Positions 15,619 to 28,596 of a stretch of 34,630 nt of DNA are shown one piece after another. The stretch lies in the NCBI GenBank assembly GCA_010030205.1, contig RGQD01000013.1:1-34630 (forward strand), read 5' to 3'. A program made the position numbers and the translations under genes. Under the pieces are notes generated by a model, which saw only the letters and a list, made by a program, of their open reading frames with translations, was not told where the DNA came from and made no database searches. The DNA is from Betaproteobacteria bacterium (GTDB lineage Bacteria > Pseudomonadota > Gammaproteobacteria > Burkholderiales > Burkholderiaceae_C). Each line of letters starts with the position of its first letter. Position 1 is the stretch's first letter.

Positions 15619-16253
15619 ATGAGTGACTCATTGCCCGCCGAACAGTGGAGTGCATCTGCCAGCGCTTGGGCCCGTTGGGCTGCCGTCGCCAGTGAGTATT
15701 TGGTGCCGGAAACCGAAACCATGCTCGATCTGGCGGGCATTGGGCTTGGCAGCCGTGTTCTGGATGTCGGATGCGGATCGAGCGAGCAAACGGTACTCGC
15801 CGCGCGGCGCGGGCCGTCTTCGCTGTGTTGCGCCCAGGTGGGCGGTTCGCGGCGATCGTGGCGGGTGATATGAAACGCACGACTTACAACACGATCGCGT
15901 TGGACCTGCTGGCGCGCCACGGTGGTAAACCGGACTGGGACGACAAACCGGGCAGCATTCGTTCGTTGGTGAACCCGACGAAACTGGAGGTGCTGTTCCG
16001 GAAAGCTGGGTTTACTGATATCGCGGTCAGCAGCCTCGCGACCGTGCAACGGATGGCAAGTGCGGCAACGGTGGTCTCGATGATCCGAGATGGCCACGCG
16101 TTTTACAAATCGCTCATTGCCGATCTTCCCGCCGATCGTCAGGACGCCGCCTGGGCTGAACTGACAGTGGTTTTGAAGCGGTTTGAAGGGCCGGATGGAA
16201 TCACCGGGCCTGGAGAGATCAATTTGGTGGTGGAGCGCAAACCCGCCCCGTAA
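15619..16253 (+). pseudogene. SAM-dependent methyltransferase gene with internal deletion
   Basis: The 5' part, from an ATG with a GGAAGAA ribosome site, encodes a class I methyltransferase N-terminus ending in the SAM motif VLDVGCGSSEQTVLAARR. The frame then breaks near 15812, and the next frame continues directly with AVFAVLRPGGRFAAIV, which in the family lies roughly 70-80 residues further on. The C-terminal part then runs to the TAA at 16251. The missing piece would hold motifs II and III and the SAM adenine-binding residues. A deletion with frameshift is the simplest reading; the two halves cannot make a working enzyme. Confidence 0.8.
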
Positions 16254-16335
16254 AGCCCGAGCGCGCGGTGCGCCCGGGACAGGCACCCCTGTCTTGAGCC
16301 TTGCCGAGTGCGTTTGAAATTGCTGTGGCACCGCA

Positions 16336-16369
16336 GGCCGGCCCCAGTCCGATGGTGGACGGGCCGGCC
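16336..16369. terminator. strong GC-rich hairpin between convergent genes
   Basis: GGCCGGCCC (16336-16344) pairs perfectly with GGGCCGGCC (16361-16369). Inside, GTCC (16347-16350) pairs with GGAC (16357-16360) around a six-base loop. It lies between the convergent methyltransferase pseudogene and the NTF2-like gene and could end transcription both ways. It lacks a T tract. Its arms resemble those of the hairpins at 14-31 and 26308-26325. Confidence 0.5.
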
Positions 16370-16404
16370 CTCTAGCCTCTAGCCTCTAACCTCTAACCTC
16401 TAAC
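16370..16404. repeat. heptanucleotide tandem repeat, 5 units of CTCTARC
   Basis: Two CTCTAGC units and three CTCTAAC units follow directly after the hairpin and end seven bases before the stop of the NTF2-like gene. Confidence 0.95.
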
Positions 16405-16411
16405 CTGAGCG

Positions 16412-16795
16412 CTATTTCGCCAGCAGCCGCGTCGCCTGCCACGACACGAACTGAACCCCGTTGGCGCGCTTGGACCACACCGCATGGAACAGCAGGTCGA
16501 GGTGCAGGTCCTGTCCGCGTACGGTCGGCTCGAAGGTGCAGCTGCCCGTGATGATCGCAGCGCTCCCATAGACGCGCACCTTCACGTCCCCCTGCGTCAT
16601 CTTGCGGTACCTGACCGCGCCCGAGCGCATCGATTCGATGAAGCTCGCCTTCGTGTCAACCGTCGTGCTGGAGTGGATGTAGACGAGGTCGTCGCCGAAC
16701 AGCCGCTCCATCGCGGCGAAATCGTTGCTGATCTGCGCGGCGTAGCGGGCCTGCTCCGCCTGCAGCGCTTCGGCTTCAGTGATCTGCGTGCTCAT
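16412..16795 (-). CDS. NTF2-like / DUF4440 family protein
   Basis: This 127-residue cytoplasmic protein has the cone-shaped NTF2-like (SnoaL/DUF4440) pattern: an N-terminal helix pair (AEALQAEQARYAAQISNDFAAMERLF), DDLVYIHSS, then strands ending in AVWSKRANGVQFVSWQATRL; the first block is quoted in part from its family pattern. An AGGAG ribosome site precedes the ATG. Family members range from enzymes to ligand-binding proteins, so no function is assigned. It stands alone between decayed genes and the 3' end of purL. Confidence 0.85.
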   Translation of the reverse strand: MSTQITEAEALQAEQARYAAQISNDFAAMERLFGDDLVYIHSSTTVDTKASFIESMRSGAVRYRKMTQGDVKVRVYGSAAIITGSCTFEPTVRGQDLHLDLLFHAVWSKRANGVQFVSWQATRLLAK

Positions 16796-17131
16796 GTCGT
16801 CTCCTGGTCGTTGTGGTTGCCGGACTATGCCGCAGCGGAGAACCTGAGGTCAATCCGGGCGCGGCACAAGCCGAACCGGGTGCGCGCGCATCGTCCTTGG
16901 TGGCGTCGTCCAGGTCAGCGAACGGCTCGCCGCGTTGCGCGCGAAGTCGGGCCTCGGTGCCGCCGAACTGGCGCACAGCCTGGTCCAGATCGACGCAGCC
17001 GCACGGCGCTGCCCCCGCGATGCAACGCGGCGCTACCTGGGCGGGCTGGGCTGCGAGCCACCCGAAACCCTGTCGGCATGGGGACAGGGCGTGGAGAGCG
17101 GCCTGGTGGCGCTCAAGCTCAAGACGCCGCG
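16796..17131 (+). other. intergenic stretch with coding-like but unrecognised open frame
   Basis: This 336-bp gap between the NTF2-like gene and the end of purL has no recognised gene. On the plus strand a frame from about 16890 stays open to 17222, with strongly GC-rich third positions (SERLAALRAKSGLG, later [14 protein letters not shown]). It runs about 90 bp into the antisense of the purL 3' end. It could be a gene remnant truncated by a rearrangement next to purL, or a shadow frame. I do not recognise the family. Confidence 0.3.
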
Positions 17132-21184
<4,053 letters not shown>

Positions 21185-21296
21185 GGCAGAAACGCTTGAA
21201 GGCAGACCGCGACAGGCAAGGCTCAGGCTGAGCGTCGCGCAAGGGCCATGCCCGTGGAAACCCAGCATTCTACTTTCAGGTGGGATAATTTCAGAC
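21185..21296. promoter_or_regulatory. purL-map divergent promoter region
   Basis: This 112-bp region between two divergent housekeeping genes must hold both promoters. A GATAAT at 21284-21289 lies only seven bases before the map ATG, so if it is the -10 box the map transcript would be nearly leaderless. No clear -35 box matches it. A GGTGGG at 21279-21284 could instead be a poorly spaced ribosome site. Confidence 0.3.
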
Positions 21297-22106
21297 ATGG
21301 CCATCACCCTCAAGACCCAAGCCGCCGAGATCGAAGGCATGCGAATCGCAGGCCGCCTGGCCTCGGAAGTGCTCGACATGCTGACACCGCATGTCAAGCC
21401 AGGTGTCAGCACCGAGCAACTCGACAAGCTCGCGCATGACCACATCGTCAAGGTCCAGCAAGGCATCCCGGCACCGCTGAACTACCAGCCACCGGGCTAT
21501 GTGCCCTACCCGAAGTCGATCTGCACCTCGATCAACCACCAGGTCTGCCATGGCATCCCGAACGACAAGCCGCTCAAGAGCGGTGACATCGTCAACATCG
21601 ATGTCACCGTGATCAAAGACGGCTGGCACGGCGACACCAGCCGGATGTTCATCATCGGCGAGGGCTCGATCGCCGCCAAGCGCTTGTGCGCGCTGACCTA
21701 CGAATCGATGTGGAAAGGCATCGCCAAGGTCAAACCCGGCGTTCGCCTGGGCGACATAGGCCACGCGATCCAGGTCTTCACCGAGAACCAGGGTTTCTCG
21801 ATCGTTCGCGAGTTTTGCGGCCATGGCATCGGCGCGAAGTTCCATGAAGATCCGCAAGTGCTGCACTACGGCCGGCCGGGCACTTTGGAGATGCTGGTGC
21901 CAGGCATGATCTTCACGATCGAACCGATGGTCAACGCCGGCCGGCGCGAAATTCGCGAACTCGGTGACGGCTGGACCATCGTCACCAAGGACCGATCGCT
22001 GTCAGCGCAGTGGGAGCACACGGTGCTCGTCACCGAAACCGGTTACGAGGTGCTGACGCTGTCCGCAGGATCACCGCAGCCCCCGGCCTTCGTCGCGGCG
22101 GCCTGA
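21297..22106 (+). CDS. map: methionine aminopeptidase, type I
   Basis: This cytoplasmic metallopeptidase removes the initiator Met from nascent proteins. It has 269 residues from the ATG at 21297. The five metal ligands are visible in [19 protein letters not shown] (two Asp), [12 protein letters not shown] (His), FTIEPMVN (Glu) and [12 protein letters not shown] (Glu). The in-frame extension to 21183 is antisense to the purL start and is rejected. It heads the map-glnD-mnmH set, and glnD begins 20 bp after its stop. Confidence 0.97.
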   Translation: MAITLKTQAAEIEGMRIAGRLASEVLDMLTPHVKPGVSTEQLDKLAHDHIVKVQQGIPAPLNYQPPGYVPYPKSICTSINHQVCHGIPNDKPLKSGDIVNIDVTVIKDGWHGDTSRMFIIGEGSIAAKRLCALTYESMWKGIAKVKPGVRLGDIGHAIQVFTENQGFSIVREFCGHGIGAKFHEDPQVLHYGRPGTLEMLVPGMIFTIEPMVNAGRREIRELGDGWTIVTKDRSLSAQWEHTVLVTETGYEVLTLSAGSPQPPAFVAAA

Positions 22107-22126
22107 GCAGCACCCGAGCGCATTGC

Positions 22127-24754
22127 ATGGCTGCTGATTCGCCTGCGGGCGCGGCCCAGACGCTGGCCATCACCGCGCTGCGCGGCCAGTTCCGCGACGA
22201 CAAGAAGGCGCTGATCGCGCACTTTATGGCCAGCCGAGCGTCCTCGCCGGCGGCGGCCCGGATGATCAAGGCGCTGACGCGCCATGTCGACAACACGCTG
22301 ACGCAGCTGTGGGAGCACAGCGCGATGCCCGCCAGCGCCACGCTGGTGGCGGTGGGCGGCTACGGCCGAGCTGAGTTGCTGCCTTACAGCGATGTCGATG
22401 TGCTGGTGCTGCTGCCTGACGAAGCCTCTACCGAGACCGACAGCCCGCTCAAAGCCGCGCTGGAAGCCTTCATCACTGCGTGCTGGGACATCGGGCTTGA
22501 AATTGGCTCGGCGGTACGCACGGTGGCCGCTTGTGTGACCGAGGCGGGCAACGATGTCACGGTGCAGACCGCGATGCTGGAGTCGCGTCCGGTGTGCGGC
22601 GCGCGAAAGTTGTTTGCGACATTCCAGCGCGATACCGCGGCGCTGATAGACCCGAAAGCGTTCTTGCGCGCCAAGACGCTGGAGATGCAGCAGCGCCACA
22701 CCAAGTACGAGAACACCCCTTATTCGCTCGAGCCCAACTGCAAGGAAAGCCCGGGCGGCCTGCGTGACCTGCAGACGCTGCGATGGATTGCGTGCGCCGC
22801 GGGACTCGGCCGCAGCTGGTCCGAGTTGGCCGCCAACGGCCTGATCACCGCTTTCGAGGTCAAGCAGCTGCAACGCAACGAGGGCACGCTCAGGCTGATA
22901 CGCGCCCGGCTCCACGCGGTGGCAGGTCGGCGCGAGGACAGGCTGGTGTTCGATCTGCAGACCGCCGTGGCCGAGAGTTTCGGCTACCAGAGCAGCCGCA
23001 GCGCCAGATCGTCCGAGGTGCTGATGCACCACTATTACTGGGCCGCCAAGGCGGTGACCCAGCTCAATCAGATCCTGATGCTCAACATCGAGGAGCGCAT
23101 CAACGCCAGCGAAGCCGCGCCGATGCGCCGCATCAACGACCACTTCTTCGACCGCGCCGGCATGCTCGAGGTGGCGAGTGACGAGCTCTACCTCAACCAG
23201 CCACAGACCATCCTGGAGACCTTCCTGGTCTTTCAGCGCAACCCCGGGATCCAGGGCCTGTCGGCGCGAACCTTGCGCGCGCTCTACAACTCTCGCCAGG
23301 TCATGGGCACGACCTTCCGCCACGACCCGGTCAACCGCGCGCTGTTCATGGACATCCTGCGCGAGCCGCAAGGCATCACGCGCGCGCTGCGGCTGCTCAA
23401 CCAGACCTCGGTGCTCGGCCGCTACCTGTGGGTCTTCCGCCGCATCGTCGGCCGCATGCAGCACGACCTGTTCCACGTCTACACGGTGGACCAGCACATC
23501 CTGATGGTGCTGCGCAACATGCGGCGCTTCTTCATCCCTGAGCATGCCCACGAGTACCCTTTTTGCTCGCAGTTGGCCAGCGAATGGGACAAACCCTGGC
23601 TGCTGTACGTGGCCGCGCTGTTCCACGACGTTGCCAAGGGCCGAGGCGGCGACCACTCCGAACTCGGCACACACGAGGTGCGGCGCTTTTGTCGCGACCA
23701 TGGCATCGCCAAAGAAGACAGCGCGCTGGCCGAGTTCCTGGTCAAGCACCACCTGACGATGAGCACGGTGGCGCAAAAAGAAGACTTGTCAGACCCCGAT
23801 GTGATCCGGGCTTTTGTCAGCAAGGTGGGCGACGTGCGGCGGCTGACCGCGCTCTACCTGCTGACCGTGGCCGACATCCGTGGCACCAGCCCGAAAGTCT
23901 GGAACGCCTGGAAGGGCAAGCTGCTCGAAGACTTGTTTCGTTACAGCTTGCGTGCGCTGGGCGGCGCCCGGCCCAACCTGGACGCCGACCTGGAGGCCCG
24001 CAAGCAAGAAGCGCGGCAGATCCTGGCCTTGCACAGCGCGCTGCCTGGCACCGAGTTGCCGCTGTGGAAGACGCTGGAGCTGAGCTACTTTGCGCGCCAC
24101 GACCCGAGCGAGATCGCCTGGCATGCGCGCGCGCTGTGGCGCCACATCGACACCCCCACCGCAGTGGTCAGGGCTCGGCCGTCGCCGCTGGGCGACGGCT
24201 TGCAAGTGCTGGTGTACGCGCCGGATCGGCCCGATGTCTTCGTCCGCATCTGTGGCTATTTCGACGGCGCGGGTTTCTCGATCCAGGATGCCAAGGTGCA
24301 CACCAGCCGGACCGGTTTCGCGCTAGACACTTTTCAGGTCACGCATCCGCAGTGCGAAGCGGCCGACCCGGGCAGCTACCGCGACCTGATCTCATTGATC
24401 GAAAACCAGCTCACGCTCGCGCTCGAGAGCCAAGGGCCGCTGCCTGAGCCCAGCCGAGGCAGGGTGTCGAGGCGCGTCAAGTCATTCCCGGTCACGCCGC
24501 GCGTCTCGTTGCGGCCCGATGAGCGCGCCCAGCGCTGGTTGCTGTCGGTCAGCACCAGCGACCGCTCCGGCTTGCTCTATGGCATCGCCCGGGTGCTGGC
24601 ACGCCACAACGTCAACCTGCAACTGGCCAAGGTCACGACACTGGGCGAACGGGTCGAAGACACTTTTCTAGTCGACGGGCAAGCGCTGCAGCAGACCCGG
24701 GCCCAGTTGCAGATCGAGTCCGAATTGCTCGATGCGGCAGCGCCGCTGCGCTGA
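22127..24754 (+). CDS. glnD: bifunctional [protein-PII] uridylyltransferase / uridylyl-removing enzyme
   Basis: This cytoplasmic nitrogen sensor attaches UMP to PII proteins when glutamine is low and removes it when glutamine is high. It has 875 residues from the ATG at 22127. The nucleotidyltransferase domain has GGYGRAELLPYSDVDVLVLL (residues about 76-96). The HD hydrolase domain has LFHDVAKGRGGDHSELG (about 498-515). Two C-terminal ACT domains follow (VLVYAPDRPDVFVRICGYF near 695; SVSTSDRSGLLYGIARVLA near 805). All four domains are complete. mnmH begins six bases after the stop. Confidence 0.97.
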   Translation: MAADSPAGAAQTLAITALRGQFRDDKKALIAHFMASRASSPAAARMIKALTRHVDNTLTQLWEHSAMPASATLVAVGGYGRAELLPYSDVDVLVLLPDEASTETDSPLKAALEAFITACWDIGLEIGSAVRTVAACVTEAGNDVTVQTAMLESRPVCGARKLFATFQRDTAALIDPKAFLRAKTLEMQQRHTKYENTPYSLEPNCKESPGGLRDLQTLRWIACAAGLGRSWSELAANGLITAFEVKQLQRNEGTLRLIRARLHAVAGRREDRLVFDLQTAVAESFGYQSSRSARSSEVLMHHYYWAAKAVTQLNQILMLNIEERINASEAAPMRRINDHFFDRAGMLEVASDELYLNQPQTILETFLVFQRNPGIQGLSARTLRALYNSRQVMGTTFRHDPVNRALFMDILREPQGITRALRLLNQTSVLGRYLWVFRRIVGRMQHDLFHVYTVDQHILMVLRNMRRFFIPEHAHEYPFCSQLASEWDKPWLLYVAALFHDVAKGRGGDHSELGTHEVRRFCRDHGIAKEDSALAEFLVKHHLTMSTVAQKEDLSDPDVIRAFVSKVGDVRRLTALYLLTVADIRGTSPKVWNAWKGKLLEDLFRYSLRALGGARPNLDADLEARKQEARQILALHSALPGTELPLWKTLELSYFARHDPSEIAWHARALWRHIDTPTAVVRARPSPLGDGLQVLVYAPDRPDVFVRICGYFDGAGFSIQDAKVHTSRTGFALDTFQVTHPQCEAADPGSYRDLISLIENQLTLALESQGPLPEPSRGRVSRRVKSFPVTPRVSLRPDERAQRWLLSVSTSDRSGLLYGIARVLARHNVNLQLAKVTTLGERVEDTFLVDGQALQQTRAQLQIESELLDAAAPLR

Positions 24755-24760
24755 ATCGCG

Positions 24761-25828
24761 ATGGCCTTGCGCAACATCACGTCGGCCGAGGCCGCCGCCG
24801 ACCTCGGTCTTTTCGACGCCATCATCGATGTGCGTTCGCCGGCCGAATTCGAGCTCGACCATTTGCCCGGCGCGGTCAACTGGCCGGTGCTCGACAACGA
24901 ACAACGCCGCACCGTGGGCACGCTCTATGTGCAGACCTCAGCACTGGAAGCGCGCAAGCTCGGAGCGGTCATCGCCGCGCGCAACATCGCCGACCACCTG
25001 GAGCGCTGGATCGCCGACAAGCCGCGCGACTGGCAACCGCTGGTCTACTGCTGGCGCGGTGGCCAGCGCTCGGGGTCGCTCGCCTGGTTTCTCGACCAGA
25101 TCGGGTTTCGCAGCGCCAAGCTCGCCGGCGGCTACAAGGGTTTCCGCACCGTGGTTCGGCAAGACCTGGTCGATGGGCCGGCACGCTTCGATTTCCGGGT
25201 GCTCGCAGGGCGCACCGGCAGCGGCAAGACCCGGCTGCTGCAGGCCTTGGCCGCAGAAGGCGCGCAGGTGCTCGATCTCGAAGCGCTGGCCTGCCACCGA
25301 GGATCGGTCCTGGGCGGCATACCCGGCCAGCCGCAGCCGAGTCAAAAGCATTTCGACTCGCTGCTGTGGCAGGCACTGCGGCTGCTCGAGCCCGGACGCG
25401 CGGTGTATGTCGAGAGCGAGAGCAAGAAGATCGGTCGGCTGCAGATACCAGACTCGCTGATCGAGCGCATGCACCACCACAGCCCGGTGCTGCGGGTCGA
25501 GATGCCAGACGCTGCGCGTATCGAATTGCTGCTCGAGGATTACGGCTACTTCGCCGCCGATGCCGCAGGTTTTTGCGCACTGCTCGACGGCTTGATCGAG
25601 TTGCGAGGCCGCGAGACGGTCGGCCGCTGGCAGGCCATGGCCCGGGCCGGCGCCTGGGCCGAGGTCTTCGGCGCGATGATGCTCGAGCACTACGACCCGC
25701 TCTACCTGCGGTCGATAGACCGCCATTTCGCGGGCTATGCCCAAGCGCCTGAGGTGCTGCTGGCCGATGGCGGCGCGGCAGCGATGCGCAGCGCCGCACG
25801 CAGCCTGCTGGCCGACGACAGGGACTGA
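24761..25828 (+). CDS. mnmH: tRNA 2-selenouridine synthase
   Basis: This enzyme (also called SelU) replaces sulfur by selenium in 2-thiouridine at the wobble position of some tRNAs, through a geranylated intermediate, using selenophosphate. It has 355 residues. The N-terminal rhodanese domain carries the catalytic Cys in VYCWRGGQRSGS. The C-terminal P-loop domain has AGRTGSGKT and the conserved block SESKKIGRLQIPD. It lies six bases after glnD and is probably cotranscribed. Its presence implies a selenophosphate synthase (SelD) elsewhere in the genome. Confidence 0.95.
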   Translation: MALRNITSAEAAADLGLFDAIIDVRSPAEFELDHLPGAVNWPVLDNEQRRTVGTLYVQTSALEARKLGAVIAARNIADHLERWIADKPRDWQPLVYCWRGGQRSGSLAWFLDQIGFRSAKLAGGYKGFRTVVRQDLVDGPARFDFRVLAGRTGSGKTRLLQALAAEGAQVLDLEALACHRGSVLGGIPGQPQPSQKHFDSLLWQALRLLEPGRAVYVESESKKIGRLQIPDSLIERMHHHSPVLRVEMPDAARIELLLEDYGYFAADAAGFCALLDGLIELRGRETVGRWQAMARAGAWAEVFGAMMLEHYDPLYLRSIDRHFAGYAQAPEVLLADGGAAAMRSAARSLLADDRD

Positions 25829-26017
25829 GCGCGGGTCGCCGGATTCACCGCTGCCTTGGATCAAGCTAGGTTGGGCGCCCAGCGCGCATCATGCAAGCCC
25901 CGAGACGCCGCGATGGCTGACAGCCCTGCACTCGTTGAATCCCGCAGCTTCGGCGTGCGCCCCATCCCACTTGCTGCGGCCGCTGGCCTGACTGGCTCGC
26001 GGCTGGCGTGACTTGAT

Positions 26018-26304
26018 GCGCTCCCCTGGGTGATCCTGACGGTCTTCGTCTGGGGCTTGCCGCCGGTCAAAGCTTTCCTCAACAGTATTTACGCACCGGC
26101 ATTCCCGATGTCGGGGCTGCACAAGCTGGTCGAAAAAAATGCCGCCGGTGGTGGTCAAGCCGACCAAGGAAGGCGCGGTCTATGTGCTGGGCTTGCTCTC
26201 GGCCACGGGCACCGGCATCCTGCTGGCGGCGATCTTCGGCGCGCTGGAGATGAAGTACCAGCCGGTCGAGATCGCCCGTAGCTTTGCGCGGACTTTCTGG
26301 CTGC
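26018..26304 (+). pseudogene. L-lactate permease (lldP) fragment
   Basis: The first frame reads LPWVILTVFVWGLPPVKAF and APAFPMSGLHKLVEK, the second reads MPPVVVKPTKEGAVYVLGLL and SATGTGILLAAIFGALEMKY. These are adjacent blocks of the LldP/GlcA lactate permease family. They join in frame if one A is removed from the run of seven A at 26133-26139. Both ends of the roughly 550-residue protein are missing, so the gene is dead apart from this roughly 95-codon piece. Confidence 0.8.
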
Positions 26305-26307
26305 AAA

Positions 26308-26325
26308 GGCCGGCAAAAGCCGGCC
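26308..26325. terminator. GGCCGGC hairpin, terminator-like
   Basis: GGCCGGC (26308-26314) and GCCGGCC (26319-26325) form a perfect 7-bp stem with an AAAA loop, followed by CTTGTCCTT. The arms are identical to those of the repeat at 14-31. A second hairpin follows at 26345-26361 (CCCCCTC / GAGGGGG). Either may terminate the phaCAB transcript arriving from the other side. Confidence 0.5.
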
Positions 26326-26488
26326 CTTGTCCTTCACGCTGGAACCCCCTCCCGGAGGGGGCCGGGGGAGCCCAACATTCACCCGCAGGGATGAGCGGCA
26401 GCGCCGCTCTCCCCAGCCCGCGCGCAAGCATGCGCGCGGTCGTTCGCCAGGCGTGCGTCAGGCCGCAGGGCCTGTCGCACGTCCGGGC

Positions 26489-27226
26489 TCACCCCATGTG
26501 CAGGCCGCCGTTGCAGCTGAAGTCAGCGCCGGTGGTGAAACCCGAGTCGTCGCCGGCCAGCCAGGCGCAGATCGAGCCGATCTCATCGGGCGTTCCCAGG
26601 CGCTTGACGGGGATCGTCGAGATGATTTTCTCCAGCACTTCGGGCTTGATCGCGCGAACCATGTCGGTGCCGATGTAGCCCGGGCTGACGGTGTTGACCG
26701 TCACGCCTTTGCTGGCCATTTCCTGCGCCAGCGCCATCGTGAAGCCGTGCATGCCGGCCTTGGCTGCCGAGTAATTGGTCTGGCCCGACTGGCCCTTCTC
26801 GCCGTTGACCGAGCTGATCTGGATGATCCGACCCCAGCCCCTTTCCACCATGCCCGGCACCACTTGCTTGGTGACGTTGAACATGCTGTTGAGGTTGGTG
26901 TCTATCACCGCTTTCCAGTCCTCTGGCGTCATCTTCAGGAACATGCGGTCACGCGTGATGCCGGCGTTGTTGACCAGCACGTCGATCACACCATACTCGT
27001 CAACGGCCTTGGCGAAAGCCTCGACCGTCGAACCCCAATCGGCGACGTTGCCGACGGACGCGTGAAAGTCATAACCCAGCGCCTTCTGCTCGTCCAGCCA
27101 CTTGACAAAGTCACGGCTCGGCCCGCAGCCAGCGATGACCTTGAAACCCTGCTTGTACAGGCGCTGGCAGATCGCGGTACCGATGCCACCCATGCCACCG
27201 GTGACGTATGCAACTTTTTGACTCAT
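26489..27226 (-). CDS. phaB: acetoacetyl-CoA reductase
   Basis: This NADPH-dependent reductase makes (R)-3-hydroxybutyryl-CoA for polyhydroxybutyrate. It has 245 residues from the ATG at 27224-27226, which has an AGGAGA ribosome site. It is a classical short-chain dehydrogenase: cofactor motif TGGMGGIG, NNAGITRD, and catalytic Ser-Tyr-Lys in IQISSVNGEKGQ and TNYSAAKAG. The C-terminal SPGYIGTDMV block is typical of PhaB. It is the third gene of the phaC-phaA-phaB operon, 147 bp after phaA, a gap that could hold its own promoter. Confidence 0.96.
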   Translation of the reverse strand: MSQKVAYVTGGMGGIGTAICQRLYKQGFKVIAGCGPSRDFVKWLDEQKALGYDFHASVGNVADWGSTVEAFAKAVDEYGVIDVLVNNAGITRDRMFLKMTPEDWKAVIDTNLNSMFNVTKQVVPGMVERGWGRIIQISSVNGEKGQSGQTNYSAAKAGMHGFTMALAQEMASKGVTVNTVSPGYIGTDMVRAIKPEVLEKIISTIPVKRLGTPDEIGSICAWLAGDDSGFTTGADFSCNGGLHMG

Positions 27227-27373
27227 TTGTTCTCTCCTAATATCTTTGGTAAGGGGTCTTGACAGGCCATGCCCACAGCGTGTCTGCAGGTCACAGCCAG
27301 GTCCATCGGGTTCACCCTGTCGCGATCGGCAGGGTTTGATGTCCATCAGCGCTCAGCGCTTTGAAGGGCTGGA

Positions 27374-28555
27374 TCAGCGCTCCAAGGTCAGCGCAACACC
27401 CATGCCGCCGCCGATGCACAGCGAGGCAATGCCCTTCTTGGCATCACGCTTGATCATCTCGTGCAGCAGCGTGACCAGGATGCGGCAGCCGGACGCGCCG
27501 ATCGGATGGCCGATCGCGATCGCGCCGCCATTGACGTTGACCTTGGACATGTCCCAGCCCATTTCCTGGTGCACCGCGCAGGCCTGTGCCGCGAAGGCCT
27601 CGTTGATCTCGAGCAGGTCCAGATCGGCCGGGCTCCAGCCCGCGCGGGCCAGCGCCTTGCGCGCGGCCGGCACCGGGCCCATGCCCATGATCGCCGGGTC
27701 GAGACCGGCGCTGGCATAGGACGCAATGCGCGCCAAAGGTTTGAGGCCTAGCGCAGCGGCCTTGGCCGCACTCATCACCATCACGCCGGCGGCACCGTCG
27801 TTCAAGCCCGAGGCATTGCCTGCAGTCACCGAGCCGGCCTTGTCGAAGGCTGGCCGCAAGCCGGCCAGCGCTTCGGCGTTGGTCAACTTGTTGATGAACT
27901 CGTCGGCGGCGAACAGGATCGGATCGCCTTTGCGCTGGGCGATGCTGACCGGGACGATCTCGTCCTTGAAGCGGCCGGCGTCCTGTGCGGCACTGGCTTT
28001 TTGCTGGCTGCCCAGCGCCAGCGCATCCTGCTGCTCGCGGCTGATGCCGTACTTCTTGGCCACGTTCTCGGCGGTGATGCCCATGTGGTACTGGTTGTAG
28101 ACGTCCCACAAGCCGTCGACGATCATCGTGTCAACGAGCTTCCAGTCACCCATGCGCTGGCCGTTGCGCGAGTTCGGCAGCACATGCGGCGCCAGGCTCA
28201 TGTTCTCCTGGCCGCCGGCGATGATGATGTCGCTGTCGCCGTCGCGGATGGCTTGAGCGGCCAGCATCACCGACTTCAAGCCCGAGCCGCAGACCTTGTT
28301 GATCGTGAAAGCCGGCACAGCCTGCGGCAGGCCGCTCTTGATCACCGCTTGGCGCGCGGCGTTCTGGCCCGAGCCGGCGGTCAGCACCTGACCCAGGATC
28401 ACTTCGCTGATCTGCTCGCCAGTCAGACCGCTGCGCTCAAGCAAGGCCTTGATGACGGTGGCGCCCAACTCAGGTGCCGGTGTGCCGGCGAGGGTGCCGC
28501 CGAATTTGCCCACCGCGGTGCGTGCGGCGGCGACGATGACGATGTCCATGCTCAT
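27374..28555 (-). CDS. phaA: acetyl-CoA C-acetyltransferase (beta-ketothiolase)
   Basis: This thiolase condenses two acetyl-CoA to acetoacetyl-CoA, the first step of polyhydroxybutyrate synthesis. It has 393 residues. The acyl-enzyme Cys is in [12 protein letters not shown], the catalytic His in [15 protein letters not shown], and the second active-site Cys in [11 protein letters not shown]. It lies 41 bp after phaC and before phaB on the minus strand. Confidence 0.96.
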   Translation of the reverse strand: MSMDIVIVAAARTAVGKFGGTLAGTPAPELGATVIKALLERSGLTGEQISEVILGQVLTAGSGQNAARQAVIKSGLPQAVPAFTINKVCGSGLKSVMLAAQAIRDGDSDIIIAGGQENMSLAPHVLPNSRNGQRMGDWKLVDTMIVDGLWDVYNQYHMGITAENVAKKYGISREQQDALALGSQQKASAAQDAGRFKDEIVPVSIAQRKGDPILFAADEFINKLTNAEALAGLRPAFDKAGSVTAGNASGLNDGAAGVMVMSAAKAAALGLKPLARIASYASAGLDPAIMGMGPVPAARKALARAGWSPADLDLLEINEAFAAQACAVHQEMGWDMSKVNVNGGAIAIGHPIGASGCRILVTLLHEMIKRDAKKGIASLCIGGGMGVALTLER

Positions 28556-28596
28556 GTGATGAAGTCTCCGGAAAAGAATTGAGGGGATGGGAAGGT

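Larger units (their letters stand above)
25829..26488. other. 660-bp region with lldP remnant and hairpins
   Basis: No intact gene lies here. It contains about 185 bp without recognisable content, a broken L-lactate permease fragment (26018-26304), and a cluster of GC-rich inverted repeats (26308-26325, 26345-26361, and GCGCGC arms at about 26420-26440) downstream of the minus-strand phaB gene. Confidence 0.7.

Noticed and set aside
16370-16404. Telomere-like or CRISPR-like array
   Set aside because: Units are 7 bp with no spacers, so CRISPR is excluded. A resemblance to eukaryotic telomere repeats is coincidental in a bacterial chromosome.
22043-23776. Minus-strand open frame of 577 codons
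   Set aside because: It is antisense to the end of map and the first half of glnD, has no recognisable domain, and has the low-complexity composition of a shadow frame.
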